Source: Mesorhabditis belari (lineage: Eukaryota > Nematoda > Chromadorea > Rhabditida > Rhabditidae). Taken from it: a stretch of DNA of 64,000 bases. The stretch covers positions 876,001 to 940,000 of the forward strand of contig CAUEEP010000741.1 of assembly GCA_958450365.1 (NCBI GenBank), written 5' to 3'. A model generated the notes under the pieces. The model was not told the DNA's origin. It saw only the letters and a list, made by a program, of their open reading frames with translations, and did no database searches. Below, piece by piece: positions 59,395 through 64,000 of the stretch; within the stretch, counting starts at the first letter, position 1; every line of letters starts with the position of its first letter. A program made the position numbers and the translations under genes.

Positions 59395-59492
59395 TGAATT
59401 AAATCTTGCTGAACCTTGATTAGATCTTGCTAAACCTTAATTAGATCTTGCTAAACCTTGATTAGATCTTGCTAAACCTTAATTAGATCTTG
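59395..59492. repeat. ATTAGATCTTGCTAAACCTT array
   Basis: Five units of about 20 bases. Confidence 0.95.
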
Positions 59493-59999
59493 CTTAATTA
59501 GCTCTTAAGGTTTTTGTCGAATGAAGATTTACCAGATGGAATTAATGTTATTTTAAATCTGTCAATCAAATCTATCAAAGATTACTATTAATTCCTTTTA
59601 AACAGAACCATTAAACATGTTACAGAAAGTGTTAGAGCTATTAAACATGCTACAAATCGTTTTACTTAATCTCTACTGGTAAGGCTAGAGCTACTGGTAG
59701 GTTACTGGGCAGTGCAAGCTAGTGAAGACTCAAAAGCTACTGGAATTTAAAGCTGACAAAACCTGACAGCCAGATAAGACAAAGCCAACCAAGAAAATGC
59801 GAAATGAACTTTCTGAACTTCTAAATGTCTTTGTAGAAGTTCAAGTAGATGTTCAACTTTACATTTTACGAGATTTTCTACATAATCTCAATCAATTCAT
59901 TATTTAAAAGCAAAAATTAATCATTTTATCTGCTCGTTGGCATTAAAACATTAGAAAAGCATTAGAAATTGCTTGTTCTAATGCCTGAAAATGGTTAGG

Positions 60000-60122
60000 A
60001 CTGACAATGGACTGACAATGGACTGACATCAATGGACTGACATCAATGGACTGACATCAATGGACTGACAGCAATGAACTGACAGCAATGATCTGACATC
60101 AATGGACTGACATCAATGGATG
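60000..60122. repeat. ATCAATGGACTGAC array
   Basis: About nine 14-15 base units, ATCAATGGACTGAC or AGCAATGAACTGAC. Confidence 0.95.
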
Positions 60123-60437
60123 CCTGAAAAGCTTCACGATTAAACGTCTGAATGTCTTGAATGTCTTGTCTGAAGAATGAGAGCATCCCAATCACCCATC
60201 AAATCACGATCATTCCAGAGCGATCTCTCGTTCACTCAAAAAAACCCCTTCTTCTTCTCCGAGTTCATTGTTCTGAAGGGAATTCTCTTTTCTCCATTCT
60301 TCTTTTCTCTTTTCTCCATTTTCTCGATTTTCCCTTCGATCATCTCCCTGTCCTCTTCCCATTCATCCAATCAGAAATGAAAGAAAAGAAGAAATTCATG
60401 CCCGTCCACCGAACACAAAAATGCCCCACATACTTGA

Positions 60438-60445
60438 TATATAAG
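60438..60445 (+). promoter_or_regulatory. TATA-like box upstream of the His-rich gene
   Basis: TATATAAG lies about 190 bases before the ATG. It is the only good TATA-type match in the 200 bases upstream, so the transcript may start near 60470 and carry a short leader or outron that ends at the AG before the ATG. Inferred from spacing alone. Confidence 0.35.
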
Positions 60446-60618
60446 CAATTGGTTGTGCACAAGAAAATATATCAAAAATTTCAGTCTTTCACAATTTACA
60501 AGCTTTTACAGTAAGATTAGTAGATAAGATAAAGCTTTTACTGTCTTTTTTTATAGTAAGATCATAAAGTTTAAGTAGTTCCAGTATTCTTCTGCTATTC
60601 TTCTTCAATTTTCAAGCA

Positions 60619-60633
60619 ATTTTTTTATATTAG
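60619..60633 (+). promoter_or_regulatory. Likely trans-splice or 3' splice acceptor at the start codon
   Basis: A T-rich tract ending in TATATTAG touches the ATG of the His-rich gene. In nematodes spliced-leader acceptors often sit this close to the start codon. An ordinary 3' splice site after a 5' UTR intron is the alternative. Confidence 0.4.
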
Positions 60634-63295
60634 ATGATACAAAGGACGATTTTGTTGTGTTTATTCGTTTCCGTGACTTTTTGCGCTCCAGTCTATGAGG
60701 AAAGTGCTCATAAAGCCGAACACGAGAGCAAAAAATATTCGAATGAGGGTGGACACCATGATGCACATGAATACGCTAAAGAGAAAACGGGAAAAGAGGC
60801 TGAGCATGGAGGGTGAGTGAATGAATTTAGTGTCTGTGTTACGTCCGATCTAGACTGATCGACGTCGATCGACTAGATCGGACGTCCGATCTAGAGTGAA
60901 GTAAGGCCAAGCATCCGATCTAGACTGATTCTAGATCAGATGTCCGATCTAGAGCAAAGTAAGTTCCTATCTAGAATCAGTCTAGCGTCCGATCTAGAAT
61001 CAGTCTAGTGTCCGATCTAGAATCAGTCTAGCGTCCGATCTAGAATCAGTCTAGTGTCCTATCTAGAGTCAGTCTAGCGTCCGATCTAGAATCAGTCTAG
61101 TGTCCGATCTAGAATCAGTCTAGCGTCCGATCTAGAATCAGTCTAGTGTCCGATCTAGAGTCCGTCTAGCGTCCGATCTAGAATCACTCTAGATCGGACC
61201 TAACATATAGTTAGAAAATGGAAAAACACCCGATTGATATAGACATCTAAATCTAGAGTTGAGTGTACTAGAATTCTAGGCAAAGAAAACCCAGGCAAGG
61301 ATTCGAAGACTCTGAAATTTAGAGGCTTATTCCTTTGCTAGACAATCGGTAGACAATTGTAAGTTGATTCTCAATCTAGGACAAATCTGCTAAGCAACTC
61401 TTGAATGCTGAAGCATGAGTCATCATTGAAAAACCTCAAAAATCTGCTTCAGATACGACAAATACGACGCAGAACATCACCACGAGTCGGCCGCTAAAGA
61501 GGGCGAGAAGAAAGGAAACGAGCACGAAGCTGAACACAAAAATGGAGGAAAGACACACGCCAAGGAACACTCGGATTTCGAAAAAGGTTTATTGTTAAAT
61601 GACTAGAATTAGACATTAGATACCAGCCGAAAAACCCGCTTAACGGTGGGTTTTTCGCCTATATCGCTGTGGCGCAGTTAGGAGCGAGCTTCTCTACGGC
61701 TCACAGGATCAGGGTTGTGTCACTCCCGGCTGTGTCATGGCTTTTTCTTTTTAAAAATGAAATATTAAATGCATAACTAAATAGAATTTTAAGCTTAATA
61801 AACTAAAAATCATGTAAATCGGCCGAGCCAAAAACTCGCCCGTACAGACAAACGGACGGACAGGCATCTTTTTTATATATAGTAGATTTAAATTGACAAA
61901 TTTGCAAGTCATTTCAGATGTGAAAACGAAATCTTTTGGCTACTTTGACTACAAATTCGTTCAACCCCAATACCACGTGGAACAATTTCATCAAGATGAG
62001 AAACACGGGAAGAAATATGGAGGAGATTCGCATGATTATGGAAAAGAACACTATGGAGAGGGACATCATCACAAAGAGGGATACGGGAAATATGGTGGGA
62101 CTCGTGGTGTTTCAACTTTACTCATAGTTGGGGCGATTTCAGGCAAAGCCTACCATGATCACGGAGATGAGCACAAGGAGTACGCCAAGGAGAATCACGG
62201 ACACGATCGACACTACAATGCATACGACAAGGGGCACAGTGAGTTGCAACAGATCGAAAGATCTCAAAAAGCATAAAGATCAAAAGCTACCGTTATTCTA
62301 TTGAATTCTACTGAAAGCTGACTCGACTTTGTATAATTTTTGCATGCTCGTAAAGCTACCGTAATCCCACCGGCTTCTAGTTACCGTAATCCCATTAGTT
62401 ACCAGTTACCTAATCCCATTAGCTACCAGTTACCGTAATCCCACCGTCTACCAGTTACCGTAATCCCATCAGCTTCCAGTTACCGTAACCTCATCGGCTT
62501 TAAAGTCAACGTAACCCCATCAGCTTCCAGTCACCGTAATCCCATCAGCTTCCAGTCACCGTAATCCCATCAGCTTCCAGTCACCGTAACCTTACCAACT
62601 TCAAAGTTACCGTAATCCCACCGACTTCCAGTTACCGTAACCGCATCGGCTTTAAAGTCAACGTAACCCCACCGGCTTCTAGTTACCGTAATCCCACCGT
62701 CTTCCAGTTACCGTAACCCCACCGGCTTCTAGTTACCGTAATCTGACTTTAAAAAGCATTACGGTGCCTTTCAGAAAGCACTCTGCTCAAAAGAAACTAG
62801 CTATAGATCACAAATAACTAATCTGATTATTGTAATCCAAAAGCTACCGTACTCCAAAAGCTACTGTACTCCAAAAGCTACCGTACTCCAAAAGCTACCG
62901 TAATCCTAAAAGGATTACGGTAAACCGAAAATCAGCTGGAGTACCGTGGCTTTTTAAAAAAGCATCCGTAAAGAAGCTTAAAAGAAACTAACAACAAGTT
63001 CAATATTCATTAGCAGTTTAAAGCACTAGAAAACGGTATGAAATCAATTTCTTGCTCAGAGCACGACGGAGCTGGCTACTACCAAGACGGACACGGAGCT
63101 CACGGATCGGAGTACGATCATCACAAGGAGGAACCCCAAGATTATGAGCCACACTACTATCAACCCCATCACAACCATTATCAGCCACACTACGGGGGAC
63201 ATCACGATAATCACCACGATTATCATGATCATTACGGACATGGACACGACAACTACTACTCACCATATTCTCTCGAATATGGACATTATCATTAG
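60634..63295 (+). CDS. Secreted histidine/tyrosine/glycine-rich protein, five exons
   Basis: Exons are 60634-60812, 61453-61586, 61918-62094, 62143-62238 and 63060-63295. All introns are GT-AG and the phases join without a break, giving 273 codons and TAG. Residues 1-18 (MIQRTILLCLFVSVTFCA) are a signal peptide with likely cleavage before PVYEES. The mature part has no recognised catalytic domain. It begins with a His/Glu/Lys/Ala segment, then a Tyr/Phe-containing stretch (FGYFDYKFVQPQYHVEQF), and ends in a His/Tyr/Asp/Gly tail with HHDNHHDYHDHYGHGHD. Similar compositions are known in secreted ecdysozoan matrix, cuticle or metal-binding proteins; metal binding here is inference from the many His and Asp. 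The ATG directly follows TATATTAG, a plausible trans-splice or 3' splice site. The 48-base third intron has no stop in frame, so retention would add 16 mostly hydrophobic residues. I do not recognise a named orthologue. Confidence 0.85.
60838..61208. repeat. Tandem array with inverted ends in intron 1 of the His-rich gene
   Basis: About 23-base units alternate GCGTCCGATCTAGAATCAGT and GTGTCCGATCTAGAATCAGT followed by CTA. The left edge GTTACGTCCGATCTAGA and the right edge TCTAGATCGGACCTAAC are near inverted copies, so the array sits inside a foldback-like unit. Units share the ATCGGACGTCCGAT core with the array near 2.6 kb. Confidence 0.85.
61664..61736 (+). pseudogene. tRNA-like locus in intron 2 of the His-rich gene
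   Basis: Has an A-box-like TGGCGCAGTTAGG, a five-pair anticodon stem (GAGCT/GGCTC) with loop TCTCTAC, and a damaged B box (GGGTTGTGTCACTCCC). U33 is not kept, so it is probably not a functional tRNA. The D arm resembles the locus at 52753. A hairpin with arms GAAAAACCC/GGGTTTTTC lies just upstream (61629-61656). Confidence 0.45.
61842..61890. mobile_element. Half copy of the GGAC/GACA foldback element
   Basis: CAGACAAACGGACGGACAGG is followed by a T run and TATATATAGTAGATT. The same order, GGAC/GACA repeat then TTTATATATAGTAGATTCC, forms the right arm of the element at 26275-26580. Lies in intron 2 of the His-rich gene. Confidence 0.5.
62290..62755 (+). repeat. TACCGTAATCCC minisatellite in intron 4 of the His-rich gene
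   Basis: About twenty units of roughly 24-26 bases built on AGTTACCGTAATCCCA plus TCAGCTTCC or CCGGCTTCT. A second short array (AAAGCTACCGTACTCC) occupies 62830-62915 of the same intron. Confidence 0.85.
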
Positions 63296-63366
63296 AGCTT
63301 TCTTTTTCCGTCTTTTCCCTTTCATTTTCTGTAATTGTAAGTCAATTTATTGAATTTTACTAAAGC

Positions 63367-63372
63367 AATAAA
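63367..63372 (+). terminator. Polyadenylation signal AATAAA
   Basis: AATAAA lies 72 bases after the TAG of the His-rich gene, in the expected place for its 3' end. Confidence 0.6.
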
Positions 63373-64000
63373 GAGTTTACGTTAAAAAAATTCGATTGCT
63401 CCATCGCTCAAAAAACCAATCGACGCCCAATCGCCCAAAAAACCAATCGACATCGCCGGCTGTCCGTTGTCTGATTCCAGTTTTAAAGAACCCTTCAAAC
63501 AACCTTTTTAAAAAAGCAAGAAGATTCTAAAAATGAAAGTCACTCGTGAGAAACACACTGTGAGCCAAGAGGATTACAATAGTTCTGGGCTTGTTTGTGA
63601 AATTTCATAAACATTTGAGATTCCATGCTTTCGAGGAGCTCTCTTACACGCAAAGAAAGACGAAAGTTTTGCTAAATTGGGTTATCGGTGAGGAGAAAAA
63701 ATGATTCTGCATTTCTGATCAGTGAGTCGATTTTCGAGTATTCGAAATTGCTCATTTGCTTTTCTGAATTTGAATTGGCTCATTCAAAATCCAAATGTTT
63801 AGAAAAGTCTTGTAACCGTCGCCGAAAACTCGGCCGAAAATTACCGCACTTAAAACCGAGATAACCACTCCAACCACCACAACAACTTCATCAACTACAA
63901 CGACGTCCCCTTGTCTGCAGTCTACAGATCCATTCAGTCTGTCTGCAGATCCATTCAGTCAATAAAAGCAGTCAATAAAAGTCAGTCAATAAAAGCAAGT
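63373..64000. other. No gene confirmed; weak Thr-rich frame and short repeats at the edge
   Basis: After the AATAAA signal, 63840-63961 has an open frame rich in Thr/Ser (TTPTTTTSSTTTTTS-like) ending in TAA, with no acceptor. GATCCATTCAGTC and CAATAAAAG units are repeated at 63925-64000. Confidence 0.4.

Overview
Eukaryotic, AT-rich, gene-poor DNA, most likely from a nematode or another small-genome ecdysozoan. The one gene read end to end has TTTCAG-type 3' splice sites, a 48-base intron, and an AG directly in front of its ATG, as at a trans-splice acceptor. No bacterial operon, CRISPR array, rRNA or phage feature was seen. No species is claimed.

Right end (60.4-63.4 kb, + strand): a well-supported five-exon gene for a secreted 273-residue protein extremely rich in His, Tyr, Gly, Glu and Lys, with signal peptide, five in-phase exons, TATA-like box and AATAAA signal. 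Each of its long introns carries a different repeat or mobile remnant.

Middle (30.5-43 kb, + strand): several short exon-like open stretches with good splice borders and protein-like composition. They form two or three in-phase chains that I could not assign to a family. A further two-exon chain with a stop lies at 54.8-55.1 kb. Introns, if these are genes, are long and repeat-filled. A tRNA-Gly(GCC)-like locus lies among them.

The rest is repeats. About forty separate micro- and minisatellite arrays occur, nearly all with different monomers of 4-50 bases. There are at least six inverted-repeat (foldback or MITE-like) elements, one decayed Tc1/mariner-like transposon with a helix-turn-helix start, five pairs of dispersed duplicates, and twelve tRNA-like loci, most looking like decayed or SINE-like copies. 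The most extreme feature is an uninterrupted run of 830 C followed at once by 386 T (35501-36716), which may be biological or an assembly artefact.

Layout: 0-30 kb is repeats and unassigned sequence with the transposon near the left end; 30-43 kb holds candidate exons and the C/T tract; 43-60 kb is repeats and tRNA-like loci with one candidate terminal exon pair; 60-64 kb holds the histidine-rich gene.
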